A stretch of DNA of 64,000 bases from Bradyrhizobium sp. NAS96.2 (GTDB taxonomy: Bacteria > Pseudomonadota > Alphaproteobacteria > Rhizobiales > Xanthobacteraceae), in NCBI RefSeq assembly GCF_001908235.1, contig NZ_LGHK01000077.1:34664-98663 (forward strand), given 5' to 3'. The notes beneath the pieces are model-generated. The model did no database searches. It had not been told where the DNA came from and was given only the letters and a program-made list of their open reading frames with translations. The position numbers and the translations under genes were made by a program. Positions 25,196-33,064 of the stretch are shown here, piece by piece; position 1 is the stretch's first letter; the number at the start of each line of letters is the position of its first letter.

Positions 25196-25881
25196 TGGAC
25201 GAGTTCGGGCTCTATCCGCGCGAGGAACCGTTCGATCCGCTCGGCGTCATGCTGTTCAAGGCGCTGCAGGTGATCGCCTTCCTGTTCTTCCTGGCGCTGC
25301 TTGCGGTGTCGCCGGACTCCAAGGACGGCAAGATCGAATCCAAGGCGGAGTTCATCATCACGATGGACTGGCCCGACAACCACCCCGACGATCTCGACCT
25401 GTTCGTGCAGGACCCGGCCGGTAATATCGCCTGGTACCGGCATCGCGAGGCCGGTTTCCTGACGCTCGACCGCGACGATCGCGGCGGCGCCAACGACTTC
25501 ATCGTGGTCAACGGCAAGAAGATTGCATCGCCGATCCGCGAGGAGATCGTCACCTTGCGCGGCGTCGTCGCCGGCGAATACACCGTCAACGTCTCGCACT
25601 TCCAGGCGACGACCGGCGAGCCGGTGCAGGCGAACGTCAAGGTGCAGAAGCTCAATCCGACGGCGCAGGTGATCTTCGACGACAAGCTGACCGTCGATCA
25701 CACCGGCGACGAGAAGACCGCGGTCCGGTTTCGTCTCGACGCCGAGGGCAAGGTGATCAACGTCGACCGGCGGCCGAAATCGCTGCTCGAGACCTTCCGC
25801 AGCAGCTGGCGCAACGGCGCCGACCTCGATCCGAACACCGGCGTTCCGAGATCCGGCGTCAGGGTGCTCCGCAATGATTAG
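25192..25881 (+). CDS. one-helix protein with periplasmic beta-sandwich-like domain, partner of the ExbB-like channel
   Basis: 229 aa. A short cytoplasmic tail precedes one membrane helix (about residues 17-40, LGVMLFKALQVIAFLFFLALLAV), then a periplasmic part. The position and topology are those of ExbD/TolR/MotB, but the membrane helix has no Asp or Glu, which those proteins need for proton passage. The periplasmic region DDLDLFVQDPAGNIAWYRHREAG ... GVVAGEYTVNVSHFQ resembles DUF2135/YfaP-like or pre-peptidase beta-sandwich domains (DLDLxVxDPxG ... GxYTVxV). ATG overlaps the upstream stop, so translation is coupled. Function is not known; assignment as an ExbD analogue is inference from context. 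Confidence 0.7.
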   Translation: MMDEFGLYPREEPFDPLGVMLFKALQVIAFLFFLALLAVSPDSKDGKIESKAEFIITMDWPDNHPDDLDLFVQDPAGNIAWYRHREAGFLTLDRDDRGGANDFIVVNGKKIASPIREEIVTLRGVVAGEYTVNVSHFQATTGEPVQANVKVQKLNPTAQVIFDDKLTVDHTGDEKTAVRFRLDAEGKVINVDRRPKSLLETFRSSWRNGADLDPNTGVPRSGVRVLRND

Positions 25882-26482
25882 CTTGCAGTCAGTGATCCTC
25901 ACCATTGCGGTCGCCTACGCAGTGATGGGTGCGCTGCTCTTGATCGTGCTGGTCTATGCGCGGCTGCACTGGTCGTTGAAGGCGGTCGTCATCGTCGTGA
26001 CCAGCGCCTTCTATTTCGTCAGCTTCGGCGGGATGCGCGGCCTGCTCGGCTGGGCCTCCGCGGAGAAGCTGCCGGCGAATTTCAAGCTGCTGTCGACGCG
26101 GATCGTGGAGCCGCATTCGCTGGAGGGCGATCCGGGTTCGATCTATCTCTGGGTCGAGGAGCTCGACGAGGACAACCGGCCGAGCGCCGTGCCGCGCGCC
26201 TTCCGCATTCCCTACAGCGACGCCTTGGCCGAGCAGACCCACACCGCCGACAACGAGATCAAGGCCGGGCATCCGCAAGGTGGGCGGGCGGCGGATTTCG
26301 GCGGCGGCGACGGCACCATCATGGATTTCGTCAGGGAGTACATCACGCCGAAGACGATCGTGGAGACATCAGGCGGCGATTCCACCACGGGGACGTTCGT
26401 GGCCCCGCCGGCGGGCGCGCAGGGATCGGTCTTCACGCCGCTGCCGCCGCCCCGGATGCCGCCCAAGGACGAGCAACAGTAA
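25874..26482 (+). CDS. unknown membrane protein, third gene of the ExbB-like operon
   Basis: I do not recognise this 202-aa protein. Two hydrophobic helices at the N-terminus (about residues 5-27 and 34-55) are followed by a soluble region of about 100 residues (STRIVEPHSLEGDPGSIYLWVEELDEDNRPSAVPRAFRIPYS) and a proline- and glycine-rich tail (PPAGAQGSVFTPLPPPRMPP). The start overlaps the previous gene by eight bases. The hairpin topology puts the soluble domain on the cytoplasmic or periplasmic side depending on orientation; positive-inside reasoning is not decisive. The strict linkage suggests it is a working part of the channel complex. Confidence 0.75.
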   Translation: MISLQSVILTIAVAYAVMGALLLIVLVYARLHWSLKAVVIVVTSAFYFVSFGGMRGLLGWASAEKLPANFKLLSTRIVEPHSLEGDPGSIYLWVEELDEDNRPSAVPRAFRIPYSDALAEQTHTADNEIKAGHPQGGRAADFGGGDGTIMDFVREYITPKTIVETSGGDSTTGTFVAPPAGAQGSVFTPLPPPRMPPKDEQQ

Positions 26483-26640
26483 GACGGGGCGCACCGACCA
26501 GAGGATGGCATAAAAATAGGGATCGCCAATAATCAGTCAGCGGGGTGGACAGTAGTGATCCGGAATCCCGCCAACCGTCAGCTCGGTGTAATCTAACTCC
26601 TAACCGGGGCTAGATTTTATCCCGAAGCCATTTTCCCGGC

Positions 26641-26670
26641 AAAGGGGCCGCTGCGTGAAGCGGCCCCTTT
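26641..26670. terminator. bidirectional terminator
   Basis: Twelve-base stem (AAAGGGGCCGCT / AGCGGCCCCTTT) with a six-base loop between the ends of the ExbB-like operon and the convergent 37-codon ORF. It is A/T-flanked on both sides and so could stop both transcripts. The 26483-26640 segment before it holds no gene I can support. Confidence 0.8.
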
Positions 26671-26708
26671 CGATTCCGGCGCCGCGTTCCGGCGCTGCCA
26701 AGCGATCC

Positions 26709-26822
26709 TCACACCGACAGGAATGCGATCGCGACAACCATCAGCCATCCGACAATGACGAGCGAGGCCGCCGCGCCGGCGGTGATCTTGGCGATCTCCT
26801 TGAAGGTGATTGGGCGGTCCAT
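26709..26822 (-). CDS. single-helix membrane microprotein, 37 aa
   Basis: A short frame missed by size-limited ORF calling. It opens at ATG 26822 directly behind an excellent ribosome site (AGGAGAGGT, seven bases away) and encodes a basic/polar start MDRPITFKEIAKITAG followed by one hydrophobic helix (AAASLVIVGWLMVVAIAFLSV) and a stop. This is the layout of bacterial one-helix microproteins. No homologue comes to mind. It converges on the ExbB-like operon and shares its terminator; upstream are three 11-base tandem repeats and a TetR control region facing the other way. Confidence 0.7.
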   Translation of the reverse strand: MDRPITFKEIAKITAGAAASLVIVGWLMVVAIAFLSV

Positions 26823-26847
26823 GCAAACCTCTCCTGGCAACCTTTTT

Positions 26848-26880
26848 TTGGGCTGGTCTCGGGCTGGCTTTGGGCTGGCC
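26848..26880. repeat. three 11-bp tandem repeats
   Basis: Units TTGGGCTGGTC, TCGGGCTGGCT and TTGGGCTGGCC run head to tail, sharing GGGCTGG at 11-base period, about one helical turn. They begin 26 bases upstream of the microprotein ATG, so they would lie in its promoter or leader. Confidence 0.8.
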
Positions 26881-26998
26881 GTATCGAGACATATGCACGC
26901 CCCGGCGGATCGCCCCGCTGCTCACGGAACGGTGTAGGGCCCCGACGTCGGGGGGCGGGGCCGGTCCGGTCCCCGGCTGTCATTTCACAAAATATTGT

Positions 26999-27038
26999 CT
27001 GACAGATATTGAAATCTGTCAGCGAGATGGTGTATATA
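26999..27038 (+). promoter_or_regulatory. TetR-type operator in a promoter
   Basis: A perfect dyad CTGACAGAT-N6-ATCTGTCAG (26999-27022) overlaps a plausible -35 (TTGAAA, 27009-27014); after an 18-base spacer comes TATATA (27033-27038). Binding here would block RNA polymerase, giving autorepression of the small ORF and tetR-like gene downstream. Regulator identity is inferred from adjacency. Confidence 0.75.
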
Positions 27039-27133
27039 CTCACTAGCCCAAGGGAGGAGGGCGCCCAGTGGCTGTTCCGGCGTTTTGGCCGGGGGAGCCG
27101 AACCTGATTTGATTACCTCGAAGGACTACCTCC

Positions 27134-27268
27134 ATGACGATAGAAATCTTCCAATTGACCGCCCAGATTCAACAGTGGCTCAACCTTCGCGTCGCCCGCC
27201 ACTTGGCAGCCCAGGCCGCCAAGTTCAGCCGCGGGCAGGACAGCGATAACCAGACGGTAAACGCATGA
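27134..27268 (+). CDS. 44-aa ORF coupled to the TetR gene
   Basis: A small frame from ATG 27134 to a TGA that overlaps the ATG of the TetR gene (ATGA). The peptide starts MTIEIFQLTAQIQQWLNLRV and ends GQDSDNQTVNA; it is amphipathic and has no membrane helix or recognisable domain. Lying inside the same transcript as, and overlapping, the regulator, it may be a coupling leader peptide or a small partner protein. GGA upstream gives a moderate ribosome site. Its reality is supported by the overlap and by lack of another start for the transcript's 5' part. Confidence 0.55.
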   Translation: MTIEIFQLTAQIQQWLNLRVARHLAAQAAKFSRGQDSDNQTVNA

Positions 27269-27858
27269 ACGAGGCGGTGGTTTTGACACCCGAGCGGATC
27301 CTTGAGGCGACTGAGGATGTCTTGAGGCGCTTTGGGCTTTCCAAGGCCACCGTTGTCGACGTTGCCCGTGCGCTCGATGTCAGCCACGGCAGCGTCTACC
27401 GTCACTTCCCCAGCAAGGCCTCGCTGCGCGACGCGGTCGCCAAGCGCTGGCTCGACCGCGCCAACGAGCCGCTGTGCAGGATCGCAGCCGGCTCGGGCCC
27501 GGCGCCGGAACGGCTGGAGAAATGGCTGCGCACCGCCTTCTCGATCAAGCAGAAGAAGGTCTGCGACGATCCGGAGATGTTCGCGACCTACCTCGCGCTG
27601 GCGCAGGACGCGCGCGAGGTGGTGGAAGCCTACAAGGACAAGCAGGTCGATCTGATCGCGAAAATCCTGTCCGACGGTGTCGCGCAGGGTGTGTTCGAGA
27701 TCGACAACGTCAAGGCGACGGCGCGGGCCGTGTTCGACGCAACCGTCCGCTACCATCACCCGGCGCATGCCGAGGAATGGGCCAAGCCGGAATGCCCGTC
27801 GCGGATCGACGCCCTGATCGCCCTGCTGCTGCGCGGCGTGCGGGTGTGCAAGCCCTAA
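27265..27858 (+). CDS. TetR family transcriptional regulator
   Basis: 197 aa. N-terminal TetR helix-turn-helix: ILEATEDVLRRFGLSKATVVDVARALDVSHGSVYRHFPSKASLRDAV (about residues 10-57), with the recognition helix VSHGSVYRHF. The ligand-binding half ends in a C-terminal block of the TetR_C type (AREVVEAYKDKQVDLIAKILSDGVAQGVFEIDN). It overlaps the 44-codon ORF by four bases and probably controls the dyad at 26999-27022. No obvious effector gene such as a pump follows; the microprotein upstream and the phosphoesterase downstream are the nearest candidates. Confidence 0.92.
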   Translation: MNEAVVLTPERILEATEDVLRRFGLSKATVVDVARALDVSHGSVYRHFPSKASLRDAVAKRWLDRANEPLCRIAAGSGPAPERLEKWLRTAFSIKQKKVCDDPEMFATYLALAQDAREVVEAYKDKQVDLIAKILSDGVAQGVFEIDNVKATARAVFDATVRYHHPAHAEEWAKPECPSRIDALIALLLRGVRVCKP

Positions 27859-27965
27859 GCCGGTCTTTCTTCCAGCAACCCTGATCGATTGATGCCTTTG
27901 GCCCGATTGCGAGCCCGGGGCTGCGTGTGCTTGATATCGTCTAGGGATCAGCGGCGCGGACCACG

Positions 27966-28706
27966 ATGCGGCTTGCACTCTTTGCCGATATTCATGCCAA
28001 CCGGCAGGCCTTCGCCGCCTGCCTCGATGCCGCGCGTGCGCGCGGCGCGGAGCGGCTGATCTGCCTCGGCGACATCGTCGGCTATGGCGCCGATCCCGAA
28101 TGGGCCGTCGACACGGTGATGGATCTCGTCGCCAAGGGCGCGATCGCGGTGCGCGGCAATCATGACAATGCGATCGGCGAGCCCAGCGACAGTATGAACG
28201 CCGATGCGCAGGCCGCCATCGACTGGACCCGCAGCCGGCTCAGCGGCGAGCAGAAGGCCTTCCTCGCGGGCCTGCCGATCCTGCACGAGGAGGACAACCG
28301 TCTCTACGTGCATTCCGAGGCCTCGGATCCGGCGAAGTGGCGCTATGTCCGCGACACGTTGGATGCCGCGCGCAGCATGATGGCGACCGAATTGCAGATC
28401 ACCTTCTGCGGCCACATCCACCGTCCCGGCCTCTACTCGATGTCCTCGACGGCGAAGATGACGAGCTTCGTCCCGACCGCGGGCGTCGCGGTGCAGTTGC
28501 TGACCGGGCGGCGCTGGCTTGCGGTGCTCGGCTCGGTCGGCCAGCCGCGCGATGGCGATCCCGCGGCCTCGTTCGCGATGTTCGACACAGTGAGCCGCGA
28601 GATCACCTATCACCGCGTGCCCTACGACGTCGCGACCGCCGCGGCGCGGATCAAGGCGAACGGCCTGCCGCTCTGGCTCGCTGATCGCCTGCCGCTCGGC
28701 AGGTGA
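27966..28706 (+). CDS. calcineurin-like metallophosphoesterase
   Basis: Dinuclear-metal phosphoesterase of 246 aa. All motifs are in order: FADIHANRQAF (D-x-H), CLGDIVGYGADP (GD), VRGNHDNA (GNHD), then a lone His region RLYVHSEAS and FCGHIHRPGL (GHxH). It is the YfcE/MJ0936-like cytoplasmic type acting on phosphodiesters, nucleotides or phosphoproteins. Its stop overlaps the likely ribosome site of the kinase/UspA fusion, so the two form an operon, pairing a phosphate-removing enzyme with a kinase-like protein. Whether the kinase is its substrate is speculation. Confidence 0.9.
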   Translation: MRLALFADIHANRQAFAACLDAARARGAERLICLGDIVGYGADPEWAVDTVMDLVAKGAIAVRGNHDNAIGEPSDSMNADAQAAIDWTRSRLSGEQKAFLAGLPILHEEDNRLYVHSEASDPAKWRYVRDTLDAARSMMATELQITFCGHIHRPGLYSMSSTAKMTSFVPTAGVAVQLLTGRRWLAVLGSVGQPRDGDPAASFAMFDTVSREITYHRVPYDVATAAARIKANGLPLWLADRLPLGR

Positions 28707-28711
28707 CTGAC

Positions 28712-30181
28712 ATGGCGGCGCTGACGATGCAGGCCGGCGCCGAAATCGATGGCTTCACCATCGGCGAGCGCGTGCACCGCGGCGGCATGGCGACGCTGTG
28801 GAGCGTTACCCACCCGGGCATCGACGTGCCGCTCTTGATGAAGGTGCCGCTCACCTCGGAGGGCGAGGATCCGGCCGCGATCGTCAGCTTCGAGATGGAG
28901 CAGATGATCCTGCCGCGGCTGTCGGGGCCGCACGTGCCGGCCTGTTTCGGCACCGGCGATTTCGAGCGCCAGGCCTATGTGGTGATGGAGCGCATCCCGG
29001 GCCAAACCCTCTACAAGCAGATCGACAATCTGCCGTTGCCGTATGACGAGGTGAGGGTGATCGGCGGCAAGGTCGCCACAGCGCTCGCCAGCCTGCATCG
29101 GCAGAACGTCATCCATCACGACATCAAGCCGAGCAGCATCATGTTCCGCGAGCGCGGCGAGGCGCTGCTGATCGACTACGGCCTCTCGCATCACCAGCAT
29201 CTGCCCGACCTGCTGCAGGAGGAGTTTCGGCTGCCTTACGGAACCGCGCCCTACATGGCGCCGGAGCGCCTCAACGGCGTGCGCGACGATCCGCGCAGCG
29301 ACCTGTTTTCGCTCGGCGTGCTGCTCTATTTCTTCACCACTGGCGTCCGCCCGTTCGGCGAGACCGAGACGCTGCGCGGCATGCGCCGGCGGCTGTGGCG
29401 CGACCCGTATCCGCCGCGCAAGCTCAAGCCCGACTATCCGCCTTGGCTGCAGGAGATCGTGCTGCGGTGTCTCGAGATCGATCCGGCCGCGCGCTATCCG
29501 ACCGCGGCGCAGCTGGCGTTCGATCTCGGCCATCCCGAACAGGTCAAGCTGACGGCGCGGGCGCAGCGGCTCGATCGCGACCCGCTCGGCACGGTCTGGC
29601 GCCGCCGCTTCAATCTCGGTGCGGTGCCGCCGCAGCCGAAATCTGATGTCGCGGCCCAGCTCGCATCGAGCCCGATCGTTGCCGTTGCACTCGATCTTGG
29701 CGAGGGCACCGAGGCGCTGAGCGAGACCATCCGCGTCACCGCCGAGCAGGTGCTATCGACCTCGCCATCCGCGCGGCTCGCCTGCGTGAATGTGCTGAAG
29801 CTCAATCGGCTGGCGATCGACCGCAGCCATGACGAGCAGGGCCAGAACAAGCATGTCGACCGCCTGGTCGCGCTGCAGCACTGGGCGCGGCCGTTCCGGC
29901 TCGAGGAGGGACGGCTGACCGTGCATGTCCTGGAGGCGATCGATCCGGCAGCGGCCATTCTGGAATTCGCCGCGGTCAACCTGGTCGACCACATCATCAT
30001 CGGCGCGCGGCAGAACTCGATGCGGCGCGCGCTGCTCGGCAGCGTGTCCGCCAAGGTCGCCGGGGAAGCGCCGTGCACGGTGACCGTGGTGCGGCCGTCG
30101 CGGCTCACGCCGCAAGCCGACGACGATCAGGCGGCGGGCCAGGCGGCCAATGCCCCGGTCACGCCGCCCGGGTTGTTTTGA
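28712..30181 (+). CDS. Ser/Thr protein kinase fused to a UspA domain
   Basis: Two-domain cytoplasmic protein (489 aa). Residues about 12-270 are a Hanks-type kinase: GERVHRGGMATLWSV (Gly loop), LLMKVPL (ATP-binding Lys), NVIHHDIKPSSIMF (catalytic loop with HHD for HRD and Ser where Asn is usual), LLIDYGLSH (DYG for DFG), YMAPERL and DLFSLGVLLYFFTTGVRPF. Residues about 320-460 are a universal stress protein domain ending DHIIIGARQNSMRRALLGSVSAKVAGEAPCTVTVV, with the G-x2-G-x9-G-like nucleotide loop. ATG 28712 is preceded by AGGTGA; GTG 28703 is the alternative. Such kinase-UspA fusions are known in proteobacteria but targets are not. Confidence 0.9.
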   Translation: MAALTMQAGAEIDGFTIGERVHRGGMATLWSVTHPGIDVPLLMKVPLTSEGEDPAAIVSFEMEQMILPRLSGPHVPACFGTGDFERQAYVVMERIPGQTLYKQIDNLPLPYDEVRVIGGKVATALASLHRQNVIHHDIKPSSIMFRERGEALLIDYGLSHHQHLPDLLQEEFRLPYGTAPYMAPERLNGVRDDPRSDLFSLGVLLYFFTTGVRPFGETETLRGMRRRLWRDPYPPRKLKPDYPPWLQEIVLRCLEIDPAARYPTAAQLAFDLGHPEQVKLTARAQRLDRDPLGTVWRRRFNLGAVPPQPKSDVAAQLASSPIVAVALDLGEGTEALSETIRVTAEQVLSTSPSARLACVNVLKLNRLAIDRSHDEQGQNKHVDRLVALQHWARPFRLEEGRLTVHVLEAIDPAAAILEFAAVNLVDHIIIGARQNSMRRALLGSVSAKVAGEAPCTVTVVRPSRLTPQADDDQAAGQAANAPVTPPGLF

Positions 30182-30193
30182 ACGGCTAACCGA

Positions 30194-30895
30194 TCAGATC
30201 GCTTCGCCGCGCGCGTCGGCCGCGGCATTGCGGATCGCGGCGATGTTGGTCTTGTAGGCATCGAGCGTGCCGCCCTTGAACACCGCGGAGCCCGCGACGA
30301 AGGCGTTGGCGCCGGCGGCGGCGAGCTGGCCTGCGACGTCGGGCGCAACGCCGCCGTCGACCTCGATGTCGATCGGGCGGCCCGCGACCATCGCCCTGAC
30401 GTCAGAGATCTTGCCGATCGCCGAGCGGATGAAGGCCTGGCCGCCGAAGCCGGGATTGACCGACATGACCAGCACGAGGTCGATCAGGTCGAGCACATAT
30501 TCGATCGCGCTCGCCGGCGTCGCCGGATTGATCGAGACGCCGGCCTTCTTGCCGAGCGCGCGGATCGCCTGCAGTGAGCGATGCAAATGCGGGCCGGCCT
30601 CGGCATGCACCGTGATGTGGTCGCAGCCCGCCTTGGCGAAGGATTCGAGATAGAGGTCGCAGGGCGAGATCATCAGATGCGCGTCGAAGATCTTCTTGGT
30701 GTGCGGCCGCATCGCCTTGATGACATCAGGGCCGTACGAGATGTTGGGCACAAAGTGCCCGTCCATCACGTCGAGATGGATCCAGTCGGCGCCGGCCTGG
30801 TCGACGGCGCGGACCTCCTCGCCGAGCTTTGAGAAATCCGACGCCAGGATCGACGGAGCAATAACGAGGGGACGCGGGGTGAATGACTGAGTCAT
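30194..30895 (-). CDS. rpe: ribulose-phosphate 3-epimerase
   Basis: TIM-barrel epimerase linking ribulose-5-P and xylulose-5-P in the pentose phosphate and Calvin cycles. 233 aa with the full signature set: [37 protein letters not shown] (metal His/Asp), [36 protein letters not shown]. Converges on the kinase/UspA gene with 12 bases between stops. ATG 30895 chosen over the longer frame to 31051, whose N-terminus is not family-like. Divergent from the EF-hand gene across about 250 bases that hold no gene. Confidence 0.97.
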   Translation of the reverse strand: MTQSFTPRPLVIAPSILASDFSKLGEEVRAVDQAGADWIHLDVMDGHFVPNISYGPDVIKAMRPHTKKIFDAHLMISPCDLYLESFAKAGCDHITVHAEAGPHLHRSLQAIRALGKKAGVSINPATPASAIEYVLDLIDLVLVMSVNPGFGGQAFIRSAIGKISDVRAMVAGRPIDIEVDGGVAPDVAGQLAAAGANAFVAGSAVFKGGTLDAYKTNIAAIRNAAADARGEAI

Positions 30896-31146
30896 AGCGC
30901 AGTTCCGAAAGACTTCAGGGGGCGACGGGTGTTCCCGCCTAACATGCGGACGCGTGGCGGGCAATGCGAGCGGACGGCGGCCGGAAGCCGGAAGATTCTG
31001 CCGCCGGCGGCAGGTCTTGCCGGGTGCGTGGAACCGGTCTGGATGCGCCAAGGCCTGGTTTTATTGGGTTTTTGCCATGGCACGCCGCTTGCTGCGCCTT
31101 TGGCAAGCGTTTGAGCCGCCTGGCGCGGCCTTGTTGGAGTATTGCC

Positions 31147-31974
31147 ATGTTATTTGCCATTGGCGCTGCGTCATCCGCCGTCGATCTTTTGAGCTCGCTG
31201 ATGTCGTCGAAATCGACGACGCAGACCGGCAGCTCCACGCAGGGAAATCAGACCACCGGGCTGTTCGACCTCTCGACCGCGACATCGACGTCGAGCAGCA
31301 CCAGCGCCGGGTCGGGCGGCAGCACCCCGCAGATTTCGCCGCAGACCATGAGCGCGCTGCTCGACGCGCAGAGCCAGACCACGGCTTCAACCAACTCGGC
31401 TTCAACCAGCACAACGCCGACCAGCCGGTCGGACGCGCTTAAGGACCTGTTCTCGCTGATCGATGCCGACGGCAACGGCCAGATCACCAAGACCGAATTC
31501 GAGAACGCGCTCGGCGCCGGCGGCACCAACATCGCGCAGGCCGACGATGTGTTCTCCAAGCTCGATAAGAATGGCGACGGCAGCGTCAGCCTCGGCGAGA
31601 TGTCGCAGGCCTTGCGGGGCCACAAGGGCGGCGGCCATCATCACCACCACATGGAGAGCGGCGCGACCGATGGATCCGGCTCCAGCAACGGCTCGGGCGG
31701 ATCGAGCTCCGATCCCCTGATGCAGGCGCTTGATGGCGCGACCTCGACCTCGGTGACCAACAGCGACGGCTCGACCACGACGACCACGACCTATGCCGAC
31801 GGCTCCAAGGTGTCGATGACGACGCCGGCCACGGCCTCAGCCAGCAGCAGCACGAATTCGTCCTCCGCCGGCAACAACGCCACCTCGTCCTACAATTTCA
31901 TCGAGCAGCTGATCCAGCGCCAGTCGCAGGCGATCTCGGCGAAGGCCTCGTCGTCGCTGTCGGTCAGCGCCTAG
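31147..31974 (+). CDS. EF-hand protein, Ser/Thr-rich
   Basis: 275-aa protein with two calcium-binding EF-hand loops side by side: DADGNGQITKTE (near residue 104) and DKNGDGSVSLGE (near residue 141), each with the D-x-D/N-x-D/N-G spacing and Glu at position 12. The rest is low-complexity Ser/Thr/Gly/Ala, with a run of five His after the second loop and a repeated ST(T)-rich stretch before the C-terminal helix (YNFIEQLIQRQSQAISAKA). No classical signal peptide, though the N-terminus is hydrophobic. GGAG precedes ATG 31147. Possibly an exported calcium-binding protein; no function can be assigned. The stop shares CTAG with the convergent peptidase gene. Confidence 0.85.
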   Translation: MLFAIGAASSAVDLLSSLMSSKSTTQTGSSTQGNQTTGLFDLSTATSTSSSTSAGSGGSTPQISPQTMSALLDAQSQTTASTNSASTSTTPTSRSDALKDLFSLIDADGNGQITKTEFENALGAGGTNIAQADDVFSKLDKNGDGSVSLGEMSQALRGHKGGGHHHHHMESGATDGSGSSNGSGGSSSDPLMQALDGATSTSVTNSDGSTTTTTTYADGSKVSMTTPATASASSSTNSSSAGNNATSSYNFIEQLIQRQSQAISAKASSSLSVSA

Positions 31975-32966
31975 CCGAACCGGTCCTGCCAGCTCGGCAG
32001 CGCGCCGGGGAAGGGCAGCGCGGTCGCTGAATGGACGCCGCGGGCGATCGCGCGCGCCACCGTGTTGGCTGCGATGGCGCCGAGCTGGGTCAGGCCGAAC
32101 AGCGGATCGACCGGCTTGGCGCCGGTCGCGGCGGCAAACACGACATCGCCATCGAGCGGGGCGTGCACCGGATAGATCGCGCGCGCCATGCCGGTCTGCG
32201 CGATCATCGCAAGCCGCCGCGCCTGCGGTTTTGTCAATTGCGCATCGGTCACGACCACGACCAGCGTCGTGTTCTCGGCGGCGGTGGCGTCCGCGCCGCC
32301 CTTCAGCCGCGGCTTCAGCATGTCCTGGGTGAACGCGGGCGGCAGGCCGCGCCCGCCGAATTCGCCGTTCACCTCGAACGGCGCCGCCCAGAACCAGGGG
32401 CCGCCGCCGACCGTGACGCTGCCGACCGCGTTGACCACCGCAAGCGCTGCGACCTTGATGCCGTCGTCGGTCACGGCGGACGCCGAGCCGAGGCCGCCCT
32501 TGAGATTGGCGGTGGTCGCGCCCATGCCGGCGCCGACGCTGCCGAGTTCAAAGTCATCGGAGGCGGCATTCGCCGCGGCATAGCCGAGATCGCGATAGGG
32601 CGGAAAGCGGCCCCACGCCTTGTTGCCGCCGTTGAGCAGGTCGAAGCAGATCGCGCCGGGAACGATCGGGATCACCGCATCGCGGATGCGAAAGCCACGG
32701 CCGCGCTCGGCGAGCCAGGCCTGCACGCCGCCGGCGGAATCGAGCCCGAGCGCGGAGCCACCGGACAGCGTGATGGCGTCGATCGCCTCGACGACGTTGT
32801 GCGGGGCAAGCAGCGCGTCCTCGCGGGTGCCGGGGCCGCCGCCGCGGACATCGATCGAGGCCACCGCCGGCCGCTCGAACAGGATCGCGGTGACGCCCGA
32901 GGCGATCACCGCGTCGTCGGCGTGGCCGACGGCAACGCCGGCAATATCGGTGAGAAGGTTTTTCAC
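31971..32966 (-). CDS. P1 family (DmpA-like) peptidase
   Basis: N-terminal nucleophile-type aminopeptidase of the DmpA/OAT fold, 331 aa. The self-cleavage and nucleophile region is ATTANLKGGLGSASAVTDDG, cutting before the Ser in LGSAS. N-terminus MKNLLTDIAGVAVGHADD and DVRGGGPGTRE, DAITLSGGSALGLDSAGGVQAWLAE are typical. These enzymes cleave N-terminal D- or L-amino acids or beta-peptides; the substrate here is unknown. Its stop codon overlaps that of the EF-hand gene on the opposite strand (shared CTAG). Confidence 0.9.
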   Translation of the reverse strand: MKNLLTDIAGVAVGHADDAVIASGVTAILFERPAVASIDVRGGGPGTREDALLAPHNVVEAIDAITLSGGSALGLDSAGGVQAWLAERGRGFRIRDAVIPIVPGAICFDLLNGGNKAWGRFPPYRDLGYAAANAASDDFELGSVGAGMGATTANLKGGLGSASAVTDDGIKVAALAVVNAVGSVTVGGGPWFWAAPFEVNGEFGGRGLPPAFTQDMLKPRLKGGADATAAENTTLVVVVTDAQLTKPQARRLAMIAQTGMARAIYPVHAPLDGDVVFAAATGAKPVDPLFGLTQLGAIAANTVARAIARGVHSATALPFPGALPSWQDRFG

Positions 32967-33019
32967 GATGCGTCCGTCCCTGCTGTCCGATCGATCCGGT
33001 ATAGCAGCCGTGGTGTCAA

Positions 33020-33050
33020 AGCAAAACGCCCCGGCTGACCGGGGCGGTTT
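33020..33050 (-). terminator. terminator of livJ
   Basis: Eight-base stem (CGCCCCGG / CCGGGGCG) with a four-base loop, followed on the minus strand by TTTTGCTTT. Between it and the livJ stop lies a palindromic repeat (33065-33146). Confidence 0.85.
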
Positions 33051-33064
33051 GTAACTCTATCGAC

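Larger units (their letters stand above)
26823..27133. other. divergent control region between the microprotein and the TetR unit
   Basis: About 310 bases with no gene on either strand. It contains three 11-base tandem repeats (26848-26880), a 12-base palindrome CCCGACGTCGGG (26941-26952) and a promoter with a TetR-type dyad (26999-27038). The last third is noticeably AT-richer than its surroundings. Confidence 0.6.

Noticed and set aside
24416..26482. Zorya-type (ZorAB) phage defence for the ExbB-like operon
   Set aside because: ZorB-type proteins carry an OmpA-like peptidoglycan-binding domain and are accompanied by helicase or nuclease genes; none of these is present here.
26483..26670. 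Possible small RNA ending in the strong terminator
   Set aside because: The terminator is explained by the convergent ExbB-like operon and microprotein; no convincing promoter for a separate RNA.
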